In this document: positions 21,983 through 30,879 of the stretch, in pieces
How the letters are laid out: the number at the start of each line of letters is the position of its first letter
Position numbering within the stretch: the stretch's first letter is position 1
Translations under genes and position numbers: made by a program
Notes under the pieces: model-generated
Database searches by the model: none
What the model was told of the DNA's origin: nothing
What the model saw: the letters and a program-made list of their open reading frames with translations, nothing else
NCBI GenBank assembly: GCA_016190245.1
Contig: JACPQY010000081.1
Span: forward strand, 1 to 35,915
Reading direction: 5' to 3'
DNA length: 35,915 nucleotides
From: Nitrospirota bacterium
GTDB lineage: Bacteria; JACPQY01

Positions 21983-22192
21983 CCTTCGACGGTCACCGCA
22001 ACCCTTGTAGGGGAGGGTGCTTGCACCCTCCCTCCCCTCGGGCGGGTCCGAGGACCCGCCCCTACCACGGTCATTGCCCTGCCATCCTGGCAGGGCCACA
22101 TAGCGTGGTACCTGGCCTTCCTGGGCCAAGGTACGAAGAACCGCCCTGCCCATGGTCGATCCCCCTCCAGGTCGTTTTCAAACAGAGCCTAG
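21983..22192. mobile_element. MITE-like element, copy 2, left end missing
   Basis: Nearly identical to 8397-8633. The right terminal repeat GTTTTCAAACAGAGCCTAG is intact (22174-22192), but the left terminal repeat is replaced by the dispersed repeat ending at 21982. Apart from scattered substitutions and a small change near 22166, the copies differ by two blocks, each being a TCCGCC palindrome in copy 1 and a short loop here (G at 22050, CCTGG at 22086-22090). The hairpin GGGCGGGTCC-G-AGGACCCGCCC is therefore intact in this copy. No coding potential. The whole spacer 21868-22322 holds only repeats and the pgi promoter. Confidence 0.72.
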
Positions 22193-22280
22193 CGCCGGAC
22201 GGTTTTCGCCCGGTGTAAAACCGGGCGCTACCAAAGAGCGTGGCAGGCAAAGGGTCCGCCCCCCCCCGCGTCTCACGCTC

Positions 22281-22308
22281 TTTACAACCGCCCGATTCCG
22301 GCGATAAT
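22281..22308 (+). promoter_or_regulatory. Sigma70-like promoter for pgi
   Basis: TTTACA (22281-22286), a 16-bp spacer and GATAAT (22303-22308) match the consensus at five of six bases in each box. ATG 22323 is 14 nt downstream, implying a leader of only about 8 nt with no room for a Shine-Dalgarno. Confidence 0.55.
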
Positions 22309-22322
22309 CGCGGGTCCAGTCG

Positions 22323-23651
22323 ATGAGGCACACGCCGGCACCGGATCGGATCGCGACGCGCGACCTCACACTCGATTTCTCCTCCCTCGACACTCGTCCT
22401 GCCTCGTTGCCCGCCTCGCGTTCCATCGAGGACCGGACCTACCTCGATCGGGTGTGGGAGGCATGGGAGGGCCTCATGGACTGGACCAGGAGCCCCCGCG
22501 GCGTGACGTTCTTCGACCTCCCCATTCAACCCGGACTAAGCGAACGAACACGATCCACCTGCTCGCCCCTCCTCGGTCGCGACCGCCAATTCGTGGTGAT
22601 CGGCATCGGCGGCAGCACGCTCGGGGCCCGCGGCTTCGTTCGAGCGCTCGCCCCCGAATCCGAGCGGACGGTCTTCTTCTGCGAGAGCCCGGATCCGCAC
22701 GCCGTGCAGGACCTCCTCGGCAAGCTCGATCTTGCGCGGACGTCGTTCGTCGTTACCAGCAAGTCCGGCGAGACGGTGGAGGTTCTCGCCCTCTACACGT
22801 TCTTCCGGGAACGCCTCGAGGCGCAGGGGCTCCCCACGGATGTGTTCCTCTACATCACCGATCCACACCTTGGCGTGCTCCGGCCGCTCGCCTCCCGGGA
22901 AGGAGCTCCCTCCCTGCCTTTCCCGCCGCGCGTGGGCGGCCGCTTCTCCACCCTGGCGGCGCCGGGTCTCGTCCCCGCCCTCCTCGCCGGCCTCTCGCCG
23001 GAGGGAATCCTGGCGGGTGCCAAACGCATGAGATCCATCCTCGCTCCGAGAGGGCGCCCCTCGACCGCCTTCCTTCGCCTCGTGGCCAAGCTCCTTCTCC
23101 TCCACGAACAGTACTCACATGACGCCATCGTGCTCTTTCCGTACGCGTATCGGCTCAGCGACTTCACCCTCTGGCTGGCGCAACTCGTCGCCGAAAGCGT
23201 CGGGAAGAAGAACTCGCGAGACGGACGCGTCGTTCATGAAGGCTTCACGGTGGTGAACGCGTTGGGCCCCCAGGACCAGCACAGTCAGCTTCAACTCTTT
23301 GTCGAAGGGCCGCCGGGACGGATCTTTCTCTTCCTCGACATCAAGGAGACCCCAGGCCGCTACCGGATTTCGAATGCGTACCTGCGACGCGCCCGGCCCC
23401 ACGCCCGCGGCACAGATCTAGCCGAGCTCAACCGACTCGAGTCCGAGGCCACGCGGGCCACGCTGGCCGAGGCCGGCCGCCCGATCCTGCACGTGCGTCT
23501 GCCCTCGCTGACCGAGGGGTCCCTCGGGGCGCTGGCCTTCTTCATGGAGTGTCTGGTGGCCACGCTCGGGTTTGCACTCGAGATAAACCCCTTCGACCAA
23601 CCCGGCATCGCCCGCGGGAAGGAACTGCTGTGGAACAGCCTTACACCTTGA
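22323..23651 (+). CDS. pgi: Glucose-6-phosphate isomerase
   Basis: 442 aa, which fits the shorter bacterial form. It interconverts glucose-6-phosphate and fructose-6-phosphate in the cytosol. Visible signatures are VVIGIGGSTLGARG (phosphate-binding loop), FVVTSKSGETVEVL (PGI signature), QLVAESVGKKN (catalytic Glu) and NALGPQDQHSQLQLF (catalytic His). The C-terminal EINPFDQPGIARGKEL is also typical. It opens a co-directional run with surE (13-nt gap), pcm and membrane genes. Start at ATG 22323 follows the promoter closely. Confidence 0.95.
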   Translation: MRHTPAPDRIATRDLTLDFSSLDTRPASLPASRSIEDRTYLDRVWEAWEGLMDWTRSPRGVTFFDLPIQPGLSERTRSTCSPLLGRDRQFVVIGIGGSTLGARGFVRALAPESERTVFFCESPDPHAVQDLLGKLDLARTSFVVTSKSGETVEVLALYTFFRERLEAQGLPTDVFLYITDPHLGVLRPLASREGAPSLPFPPRVGGRFSTLAAPGLVPALLAGLSPEGILAGAKRMRSILAPRGRPSTAFLRLVAKLLLLHEQYSHDAIVLFPYAYRLSDFTLWLAQLVAESVGKKNSRDGRVVHEGFTVVNALGPQDQHSQLQLFVEGPPGRIFLFLDIKETPGRYRISNAYLRRARPHARGTDLAELNRLESEATRATLAEAGRPILHVRLPSLTEGSLGALAFFMECLVATLGFALEINPFDQPGIARGKELLWNSLTP

Positions 23652-23664
23652 GCCGGCCGCGCCC

Positions 23665-24429
23665 ATGAAACCCCGAGTGCTCCTGACGAACGACGACGGC
23701 ATCGATGCGCCCGGGATCCAGGCGCTGGCCGCGGCCCTGAGCGAGTCTTTCGAGGTCATCGTCGTGGCCCCCTCACGCGAATGGAGCACCACGAGCCACA
23801 CGCTCACGCTGTTCCGCCCCATCGAGGTCCACGAGAGGGCACCCCATCGCTTCGTCGTGGAAGGGACGCCGACGGATTGCGTCCACGTGGCACTCAAGGA
23901 GATGCTGGATCCCCTGCCGGCCCTTGTGGTGTCCGGCATCAACCGCGGGGCGAACATGGGCGAAGACATCACCTATTCGGGCACCGTCGGCGCCGCCATG
24001 GAAGCCTGCCTGTGCGGGGCGAAGAGCTTCGCGGTCTCGGTGATTGAGTGGGAGGACCCGCGCTACGAAGCGGCCGCCGCCTTCGCCTTGCGCTTTGCCC
24101 GGTTCCTCCTGCGGCGCCGTGTTCCGCCCCGAACGTTCTTCAATGTGAACGTCCCGAGCGAGCCCGGCGACCGCCTGCGTGGCGTGGCGTGGACCCGGCT
24201 GGGACGGCGCAGGTATCCGCTCGACGTCCGGCCCTGCCCCCCCCCCGTGGAGAACCCCCGCAACTCGGCGCGCTACTACACGATCGGCGGCGTAGGTCTC
24301 GGGTTCAAGGATGCCCCTGGAACGGATTTCCACGCCGTTCGACGTCGCCGCGTCTCGGTTACCCCCCTCCACCTCGACCTCACGCACTACGCCTTCATGC
24401 CTCGGATGAAGAGCTGGCGCCTCAAGTAG
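23665..24429 (+). CDS. surE: 5'/3'-nucleotidase SurE
   Basis: 254 aa, normal length. Metal-dependent nucleoside 5'- and 3'-monophosphatase associated with stress survival. Metal ligands are visible in the N-terminal LLTNDDGIDAPG (Asp-Asp), in a Ser of the SREWSTTSHTLT region, and in VSGINRGANMGEDITYSGT (Asn). GTPTDCVHVAL is another family motif. A 10-C run (24237-24246) encodes CPPPV in the C-terminal half and could slip. It is followed one base later by pcm, the classic surE-pcm pairing. Confidence 0.95.
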   Translation: MKPRVLLTNDDGIDAPGIQALAAALSESFEVIVVAPSREWSTTSHTLTLFRPIEVHERAPHRFVVEGTPTDCVHVALKEMLDPLPALVVSGINRGANMGEDITYSGTVGAAMEACLCGAKSFAVSVIEWEDPRYEAAAAFALRFARFLLRRRVPPRTFFNVNVPSEPGDRLRGVAWTRLGRRRYPLDVRPCPPPVENPRNSARYYTIGGVGLGFKDAPGTDFHAVRRRRVSVTPLHLDLTHYAFMPRMKSWRLK

Positions 24430-24430
24430 G

Positions 24431-25078
24431 ATGGACTACCCTCGCGCGCGGGCCCGGATGGTGGACGAGCAGCTTCGCGCCCGGGGCATCCGGGATGCCC
24501 GCGTGCTCCAAGCCTTCACCGAGATCCCGCGCCACATCTTCGTCCCCGCCGGGCTCGAGGCCCGCGCGTATGCGGACATGCCGCTTCCGATCGGCGATGG
24601 CCAGACGATATCCCAACCGTTCATCGTCGCCGCGATGGTCGAATCGCTGAAGCTGGAGGGAGACGAGCGCGTCCTCGAGATCGGAACGGGTTCGGGCTAC
24701 ATGACGGCGATCCTCGCCCGGCTGTGCAATCGTGTGTACTCTGTCGAGCGCCTCCAGAAGCACGTGCAGGACGCTCGGTACCGGCTCGAACAGGTCCTCA
24801 GCCTGTCCAACGTGATCCTCCGCGCGGGTGACGGCTCGAACGGCTGGCCCTCGGAGGCGCCCTTCGGGGCGATCCTCGTCTCGGCCGCCAGCCCTATCGT
24901 CCCCCCTCCGCTGGTGGAACAGCTCGGCCGCGGCGGCCGCCTGATCCTGCCGCTGGGAAACGAGAAGGAGCAGCGCCTCACGATGGTCCAACGCGTGGAG
25001 AACGGCAGCACGGGGCACGAAGATCTGGGCGGCTGCCGATTCGTCAAACTCATCGGTGAGCACGGATGGAAGACGTAG
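24431..25078 (+). CDS. pcm: Protein-L-isoaspartate O-methyltransferase
   Basis: 215 aa, normal length. Uses S-adenosylmethionine to methylate isoaspartyl residues for repair of damaged proteins. Motif I VLEIGTGSGYMTAILA (SAM binding) is at about 78-93; the N-terminal RHIFVP, AYADMPLPIGDGQTIS and PFIVAAM motifs are typical. The later GAILVSAASPIVPPPLVEQL and GGRLILPLG motifs complete the family pattern. It is coupled to surE (1-nt gap). Confidence 0.94.
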   Translation: MDYPRARARMVDEQLRARGIRDARVLQAFTEIPRHIFVPAGLEARAYADMPLPIGDGQTISQPFIVAAMVESLKLEGDERVLEIGTGSGYMTAILARLCNRVYSVERLQKHVQDARYRLEQVLSLSNVILRAGDGSNGWPSEAPFGAILVSAASPIVPPPLVEQLGRGGRLILPLGNEKEQRLTMVQRVENGSTGHEDLGGCRFVKLIGEHGWKT

Positions 25079-25087
25079 GCGCCACGG

Positions 25088-25282
25088 ATGACCAAGAAGC
25101 AACTGGAGTACGTCATCGAGATCAGCAAGCTGCTCGGGCTGGGGCTGCTTTCCGCCTGCGCGGCCGACTTCTTCTTCGGGGCGGACCATCTGATCGTGGA
25201 CGTCTTGGGGGTTCTCATCGCAGCAAGCCTTTTGTATGTCGGGTTCAGATTGACGCGATACCTGGGGGGTGATAGTCTCTAG
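25088..25282 (+). CDS. Small two-helix membrane protein, unknown
   Basis: 64 aa from ATG 25088, 9 nt after pcm. After a charged N-terminus (MTKKQLEYVIEISK) there are two hydrophobic segments (about 15-31, and 37-54 with VDVLGVLIAASLLYVGF), ending RLTRYLGGDSL. No family recognised. Its reading frame, location in the pgi-surE-pcm run and membrane-like composition make it plausible. Its 3' end contains a TTGACG element that could be part of a promoter for the next small gene. Confidence 0.55.
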   Translation: MTKKQLEYVIEISKLLGLGLLSACAADFFFGADHLIVDVLGVLIAASLLYVGFRLTRYLGGDSL

Positions 25283-25285
25283 AAT

Positions 25286-25396
25286 ATGGACGAGCGGACA
25301 ATAGGGATCTTGATACTCTATTCCGTCGTAGCCGGCTGGGGACTTTTCGCGATCTGGCAAGTGCGCCGGCACGTCCACACCCACAAGCGCTCGTAA
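25286..25396 (+). CDS. 36-aa single-pass membrane peptide
   Basis: Starts at ATG 25286, three bases after the previous stop. The peptide is MDERTIGILILYSVVAGWGL followed by FAIWQVRRHVHTHKRS. It has one hydrophobic helix (about 6-25) with a positively charged, His-containing tail, giving a clear N-out/C-in topology by the positive-inside rule. No family recognised. Its small-protein pattern and tight packing between two membrane genes support it, though such short frames can be chance. Confidence 0.45.
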   Translation: MDERTIGILILYSVVAGWGLFAIWQVRRHVHTHKRS

Positions 25397-25439
25397 TCCC
25401 GTTTTCCCAACCACCCCTCCCCCGCCGCGCCCTGGCCCG

Positions 25440-26024
25440 CTCCACCGCCTCTACAATTGGGTCCTCTCCTGGGCCGAACATCCGGCCGGCCCGTGGGCGC
25501 TCTTCTTCATCGCCTTCGCGGAGTCGAGCTTCTTCCCCATTCCGCCCGACGTCCTCCAGATCGCCCTCGGCGTAGGGAAACCCCGCCGCTCCTTCCGCTA
25601 CGCTGCGATCAGCTCCGTGGGCTCCGTGTTGGGCGGCATCGCAGGCTACCTTATCGGCTGGGGCCTCTGGTCCATGGTGGACGATTTCTTCTTCACCTAC
25701 ATCCCCGGCTTCACACCGGAGCTGTTCAACCTCGTTGGACGGAAATACCAGGACAATGCCTTCCTCGCGGTCTTCACGGCGGCCTTCACGCCGATCCCCT
25801 TCAAGGTGTTCACAACGGCGGGCGGCGTTTTCGCGATCCCCCTTACCACTCTCGTTGCGGCATCCGCCCTCGGCCGCTCGGCGCGGTTCTTCCTGGTCGG
25901 GGCTCTGATCTTCAAATTCGGCGCGCCGATCAAGGGCTTCATCGACCGATATCTCAACCTCCTCACCATCATCTTCACCATCCTCCTCGTCGGGGGGTTC
26001 ATTGCGGTGAAGCTGATCTTTTGA
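25440..26024 (+). CDS. YqaA/DedA-family membrane protein with no canonical start codon visible
   Basis: About 194 aa. The in-frame translation from 25440 (LHRLYNWVLSWAEHPAG, then FFIAFAESSFFPIPPDVLQ) matches the N-terminus of YqaA-type DedA proteins. Later come GGIAGYLIGWGLW, FTPIPFKVFTTAGG and two C-terminal helices. DedA family role: membrane homeostasis, possibly polyprenyl-phosphate or phospholipid flipping. Between the upstream in-frame stop (25329-25331) and GTG 25617 there is no ATG, GTG or TTG. Starting at 25617 would delete the conserved first third. An unusual start, a frameshift in the C-rich stretch 25415-25435, or a sequence error are the options. GH92 follows 8 bp later. Confidence 0.75.
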   Translation, partial: LHRLYNWVLSWAEHPAGPWALFFIAFAESSFFPIPPDVLQIALGVGKPRRSFRYAAISSVGSVLGGIAGYLIGWGLWSMVDDFFFTYIPGFTPELFNLVGRKYQDNAFLAVFTAAFTPIPFKVFTTAGGVFAIPLTTLVAASALGRSARFFLVGALIFKFGAPIKGFIDRYLNLLTIIFTILLVGGFIAVKLIF

Positions 26025-26032
26025 TCCGCGCC

Positions 26033-28381
26033 ATGCGTCGCGGCGCGCGCGCGATCGCCGCGCTGACCCCCCTCGTTTTCGCCGGGGCGTGTTCGGACAA
26101 CGCCGAGACCGAGCCCGAGTCTGCCCTGGCGATGAGATCCGCCGTCTCGTACGTGGATCCTCTCATCGGATCGGGCGGCGGAGGATTCGCTCAGGGCAAC
26201 GCCTTCCCGGGCGCGACCGCCCCGTTCGGGATGGTCAAGGTCGGGCCGGACACCGCCGGCGAACTGGCCGGGGCCGGGTTCGCCCACACCGCCGGGTACT
26301 GGTACTACGACAGCCTGATCCAAGGTTTCAGCCACACCCACATGCACGGCACGGGTGTGGCCGACTACGGCAGTGTCCTCTTCATGCCCACACTCGGGAT
26401 GAGCACCGCGAAGCTGCGCGAAGAAGGATATGCATCCAGGTTCAGCCGCGATGCAGAGTCTGCCGCCCCGGGGTACTACTCCGTGACGCTCGACAACTCC
26501 ATCCGTGTCGAATTGACCGCGACGGAACGGGCCGCGCACCATCGCTACACGTTCCCGGCCTCCGACGAAGCCACCGTCCTGGTGGATCTCGGTCACGCGC
26601 TCGGGAGCGGGAAGGTCACCACGGCCAACATGGCGATCGACGCTCCCGCGCGGGAAATCTCAGGTTGGCTCCTCAGCGCCGGCGACTTCGTCGGATCGGG
26701 GGGCGCCTTCAAGGTCTACTTCTCCGCCGTCTTCCTCCAACCGTTCGAGCGCAGCGGTGTGTGGATCGGCGGGGACCTCCGCACCGGTGTAGCGCACGCG
26801 GAGTCCGCCGACGAGAGCGGGGTCCGCCTGGGCGGCTATGTCCAGTTCGCGGCGTCGCCCGAGCGGCCGATCGAAGTCCAGGTCGGCATCTCCTACACGG
26901 GTGTGGACGCGGCCCGGGTCAATCGAGAGACGGAAGTCTCGGGCATGACTTTCGAAGACGTCCGGGCGGACACGGAAACACGCTGGGAAGCGCTCCTCCG
27001 CCGTATCGAGGTATTCGGCGGAACCGAACCGCAACGGCGGATGTTTTACACGGCCCTGTATCACACCCTTCTCATGCCCACCCTGTTCATCGATGCGGCC
27101 GGCACCTACATGGGCCTCGACCTCCAAGTCCATCGCGCCGAGGGCTTCCGCTACCACACGGACTTCTCGCTCTGGGACACCTACCGAACTCTGCATCCCC
27201 TGCTCCTTCTCGCCTACCCGGAGATCCAGAGGGACTTGGTCGTGAGCCTCGTCAAAATGTCCGAAGAGGGAGGGATCCTCCCGCGCTGGCCGCTGGCGAC
27301 TCACGAGACGAGCTCGATGGTCGGCTCACCGGCCGATTTCGTGATCGCCGAGAGCTACCTGAAGGGCGTGCGGGACTTCGACGTCGAAACAGCCTACGAG
27401 AAAATGAAGCTCATCGCCGAGTCCCCCCCCCCGCCCGGCGCGAAAGGAAGCGGCCGGAACGGCATTCGCGACTGCATCGAGGTGGGCTACTGCCCGGCCG
27501 ACCGGATGGGCGGGTCCGTCTCCCTCACCCAGGAATACGCCTACGCGGACTTCGCGATCGCCCTCCTCGCCGGGGCCCTGGGCCGGAGCGAGGACCGCGA
27601 CCGCTCTCTCGAACGCTCCCTTCGCTACCGCCTCCTCTGGGATCCGCAAACCGAGTTCTTCCGTCCGCGAACAACCTCCGGCGCGTGGGCCGATCCCGAC
27701 CGCTTCGACCCGGACGGCATCCTCCAGGACCACTATGTCGAAGGCAACGCATGGCAATATCTCTGGCTCGCGCCCCACGACGTGCGCGGCCTTGTCGAAC
27801 TCTTCGGCGGGGGCGACGCGCTCCTGGCGAAGCTGGACAGGTTCTTCGAGCTCTCGCGCGCCTCCACGCCGCAGGCCCTCGTCTCCGGCTCGGCGCGCTA
27901 CGTGATGCCGGATCCGTACTACTGGCACGGCAACGAGCCTGACATGCACGCCGCGTACGTCTACACACTCACCGGCCGGCCTTCGCGCGGGGTGCCGTGG
28001 ATCCGCTGGATCCTCGAGACGAAGTACTCCGATGGTCCGGACGGCCTCAACGGCAACGATGACGCAGGCACGCTCTCGGCTTGGTATGTCTTCAGCGCCA
28101 TCGGCCTCTACCCGCTGGCCGGAACGGACATCTACCTCGTCGGCAGCCCGGTCTTCGAACGAGCCGTCGTGAACCGGCCGGACGGTCTATGGACCCTCGA
28201 CGCGCCGGGAGCCGCGCCCGATCGTCCCTTTGTCCAGAGCGCCCGGCTCGGGAACCGCCGCCTCGCTCGCCCCTGGCTGCGCCACGCCGATCTCCAGGCA
28301 CACCGGCTGCTGCGGCTTGAGATGGGTGTCGATCCGTCCACCTGGGGTGAGAGCGAGCCACTCGATCCCGTGGCGCCGTAG
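26033..28381 (+). CDS. GH92 alpha-mannosidase-like lipoprotein
   Basis: 782 aa from ATG 26033; the same frame is open from 25457, but that part shadows the DedA gene. A lipoprotein signal is present (MRRGARAIAALTPLVFAGAC, lipid Cys at residue 20), so it is probably anchored in the outer or inner membrane facing out. GH92 signatures: YVDPLIGSGGGGF, NAFPGATAPFGMVKVGPDT, GFSHTHMHGTG, FSLWDTYRTLHPLL, YCPADRMGG, HGNEPDMHAAYVY and NGNDDAGTLSAWYVFSAIGL. Family role: Ca2+-dependent exo-alpha-mannosidase (mostly 1,2-linked), releasing mannose from glycans. A 10-C run (27423-27432) encodes a Pro stretch. No other carbohydrate genes are adjacent. Confidence 0.9.
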   Translation: MRRGARAIAALTPLVFAGACSDNAETEPESALAMRSAVSYVDPLIGSGGGGFAQGNAFPGATAPFGMVKVGPDTAGELAGAGFAHTAGYWYYDSLIQGFSHTHMHGTGVADYGSVLFMPTLGMSTAKLREEGYASRFSRDAESAAPGYYSVTLDNSIRVELTATERAAHHRYTFPASDEATVLVDLGHALGSGKVTTANMAIDAPAREISGWLLSAGDFVGSGGAFKVYFSAVFLQPFERSGVWIGGDLRTGVAHAESADESGVRLGGYVQFAASPERPIEVQVGISYTGVDAARVNRETEVSGMTFEDVRADTETRWEALLRRIEVFGGTEPQRRMFYTALYHTLLMPTLFIDAAGTYMGLDLQVHRAEGFRYHTDFSLWDTYRTLHPLLLLAYPEIQRDLVVSLVKMSEEGGILPRWPLATHETSSMVGSPADFVIAESYLKGVRDFDVETAYEKMKLIAESPPPPGAKGSGRNGIRDCIEVGYCPADRMGGSVSLTQEYAYADFAIALLAGALGRSEDRDRSLERSLRYRLLWDPQTEFFRPRTTSGAWADPDRFDPDGILQDHYVEGNAWQYLWLAPHDVRGLVELFGGGDALLAKLDRFFELSRASTPQALVSGSARYVMPDPYYWHGNEPDMHAAYVYTLTGRPSRGVPWIRWILETKYSDGPDGLNGNDDAGTLSAWYVFSAIGLYPLAGTDIYLVGSPVFERAVVNRPDGLWTLDAPGAAPDRPFVQSARLGNRRLARPWLRHADLQAHRLLRLEMGVDPSTWGESEPLDPVAP

Positions 28382-28429
28382 CCTCACCGGTCCCCCGGCG
28401 ATCGAACAAGCGGCGCGGCCGGGCGTCTT

Positions 28430-28540
28430 TCGAGATTGCTTCTCCGCCAGCCGGCGGATCGCAAGATGGCCTTTTCTTGTCATCGCGAGTCCGCCACAGG
28501 CGGAAACGGGCAGCCTGTCCGCCCACTGGCGGATGGCGAT
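28430..28540. repeat. Three TCCGCC-type palindromes in a GATTGCTTC/GCAATC-type repeat before rpsB
   Basis: The near-palindrome TCCGCCAGCCGGCGGA (28443-28458) is flanked by GAGATTGCTTC and TCGCAAG. TCCGCCACAGGCGGA (28490-28504) and TCCGCCCACTGGCGGA (28518-28533) are flanked by CATCGCGAG and TGGCGATC. The flanks are those of the dispersed GTCATTGCGA repeat (compare 18478-18512), so the palindromes again sit inside another repeat. Nothing coding is seen in 28382-28614. Confidence 0.6.
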
Positions 28541-28576
28541 CTCAGAGTGGTCGATCTCTGTCCATCTCCATCCGTT

Positions 28577-28605
28577 TTGCACTTCCCGGCCCACTGTGCT
28601 ATAAG
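28577..28605 (+). promoter_or_regulatory. Sigma70-like promoter for the rpsB operon
   Basis: TTGCAC (28577-28582), 17 bp, TATAAG (28600-28605). The boxes match the consensus at four and five of six bases with ideal spacing. ATG 28615 follows after 9 nt, so the rpsB mRNA would be leaderless or have a leader of a few nucleotides. There is no room for the usual S2-binding leader. Confidence 0.6.
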
Positions 28606-28614
28606 GTCCCGCCG

Positions 28615-29463
28615 ATGGAAGACCTGACGCTGCGCGACATGGTGGATGCCGGGGCCCACTTGGGCCACGTGACCCACAAGTGGAATCCCAAGATGTCGCG
28701 CTACATCTTCGGCTCCAAGCAGGGGATCCACATCATCGATGTCCAGAAGACGATTTCGCTTTTCCAACAGGCCTGCGAGTTCGTGCGCAACATTGCGGCC
28801 CGGGGCGACAAGGTTCTCTTTGTGGGGACGAAGCCCCAAGCCCAGGCCGTGGTCAAGGAGGTCGCCGCGGGGTCAGGCATGGCGTACGTCAATCTCCGCT
28901 GGCTCGGCGGCACCCTCACGAACTACAACACCATCAAGAAATGCATTGACCAGATCAAGAGCCTCACGCAGATGGAGCGCGAGGGATTCAGTCCCGGCCT
29001 GACCAAGAAGGAAATTCAGCGCCTCGTGACCAAACGCAAGAAGATGCAGGAAACGCTCGAGGGTGTGCTTGGACTCGACCGGCTCCCCGGCGCATTGATG
29101 GTGGTGGACTGCACCAAGGAACGGATCGCCGTTCGCGAGGCGATCCGCCTCAAGATCCCCGTGGTGGCCCTCGTGGACACGAACAGCGACCCCGACGAAG
29201 TGGCCTATCCCATCCCCGCGAACGACGACAGCGTTCGCTCCATCCGCCTCTTCCTCACCCGGATGGGCGAGGCGATCCAGGCCGGCAAGCAGCTCTTTGA
29301 GGAATCGCTGATCGAACAGCGCAAGTCGGCCGAACCCGAGGTCCAGGTGGCCCAGACGACCATTGCCGGCGTGAAGGTGGAACGGGGCAAGGTCCGGATG
29401 CGCCGCAGCATCGAGGAACTGATCGCGGCCTACGACGGCAGCCAGGAATCGGATCGCTCGTAG
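28615..29463 (+). CDS. rpsB: 30S ribosomal protein S2
   Basis: 282 aa from ATG 28615; the frame extends upstream to 28477 only through repeat DNA. Signatures: MRDM-like start LRDMVDAGAHLGHVTHKWNPKM, GIHIIDVQKT, VLFVGTKPQA, RWLGGTLTNY, and IPVVALVDTNSDPD followed by IPANDDSVRSI. The C-terminal extension of about 50 residues past the S2 core is basic and probably disordered. It opens the standard rpsB-tsf-pyrH-frr translation cluster, with tsf after 26 nt. Confidence 0.96.
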   Translation: MEDLTLRDMVDAGAHLGHVTHKWNPKMSRYIFGSKQGIHIIDVQKTISLFQQACEFVRNIAARGDKVLFVGTKPQAQAVVKEVAAGSGMAYVNLRWLGGTLTNYNTIKKCIDQIKSLTQMEREGFSPGLTKKEIQRLVTKRKKMQETLEGVLGLDRLPGALMVVDCTKERIAVREAIRLKIPVVALVDTNSDPDEVAYPIPANDDSVRSIRLFLTRMGEAIQAGKQLFEESLIEQRKSAEPEVQVAQTTIAGVKVERGKVRMRRSIEELIAAYDGSQESDRS

Positions 29464-29489
29464 CCGCATTCCAACCGCGCACGATCGCC

Positions 29490-30104
29490 ATGGCCCAGAC
29501 CTCCGAGGTGGATCTGATCCGCCAACTCCGCGAGAAGACCGGCGCGGGCATCATGGAATGCAAGAAGGCGATCGCGGAAGCCACCGGCGATCTCGACAAG
29601 GCCGTGCGGGTGCTCCGCGAGAAGGGGCTCGCTCGGGCCGATCGAAAGGCCCAGCGCGTCGCGGCCGAGGGACTCGTCTGCTCCTACGTTCACGCGGGGG
29701 GACGGATCGGCGTCCTGGTCGAACTGAACTGCGAGACGGATTTCGTGGCCCGGACACCCGAATTCCAGGAACTGGCCAAGGAGCTCGCGATGCAGGTGGC
29801 CGCCTCGAACCCCGCCTGGGTGAGCCGCGAGGACGTGCCCGCTGCGCGGATCGAGGACGAGCGCCAGATCCTGCGCAAAGAAGCCGCCTCCACCGGCAAA
29901 CCGCCGCACGTGGCCGAGAAGATTGCCGAGGGGAAGCTCGAGAAATTTTGCCAAGCCGTCTGCCTGTTGGACCAGCTCTACATCCGCGATCCCAACGTCA
30001 GCGTCAAGGATCTCATCAAACAGCACATCGCCCGTATCGGGGAAAACATCGTGGTCCGCCGGTTCATCCGGTTCGAACTGGGCGAGACCAAGCCGGCGGC
30101 CTAA
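29490..30104 (+). CDS. tsf: Elongation factor Ts
   Basis: 204 aa, the short form of EF-Ts (about 200 aa, as in Thermus-type proteins, against about 280 in E. coli). UBA-like N-terminal domain LIRQLREKTGAGIMECKKAI, then the TDFVAR motif (ELNCETDFVARTPEF), and the C-terminal PNVSVKDLIKQ and GENIVVRRFIRFELG. It catalyses GDP release from EF-Tu. It ends TAA, immediately followed by the pyrH GTG. Confidence 0.96.
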   Translation: MAQTSEVDLIRQLREKTGAGIMECKKAIAEATGDLDKAVRVLREKGLARADRKAQRVAAEGLVCSYVHAGGRIGVLVELNCETDFVARTPEFQELAKELAMQVAASNPAWVSREDVPAARIEDERQILRKEAASTGKPPHVAEKIAEGKLEKFCQAVCLLDQLYIRDPNVSVKDLIKQHIARIGENIVVRRFIRFELGETKPAA

Positions 30105-30839
<735 letters not shown>

Positions 30840-30865
30840 GCCTGCGCATGCGGCGCGGATCGTGC

Positions 30866-30871
30866 TACAAT
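30866..30871 (+). promoter_or_regulatory. -10-like box directly before frr
   Basis: TACAAT (five of six consensus bases) ends 8 nt before ATG 30880. The region 17 bp upstream (TGCGCA) is a poor -35 box. If used, the frr transcript would be leaderless, in addition to read-through from pyrH. Confidence 0.35.
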
Positions 30872-30879
30872 AGCCTCCG

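Noticed and set aside
20725-22101. 458-codon minus-strand frame
   Set aside because: Antisense to the MoeA-like gene and extending into repeats; Arg/His-rich shadow.
25457-26032. N-terminal extension of GH92 (974-aa frame)
   Set aside because: This part shadows the DedA gene; the lipoprotein signal starts at 26033.
28382-28614. S2 autoregulatory leader upstream of rpsB
   Set aside because: The promoter at 28577-28605 leaves almost no leader, and the upstream DNA is made of dispersed repeats.
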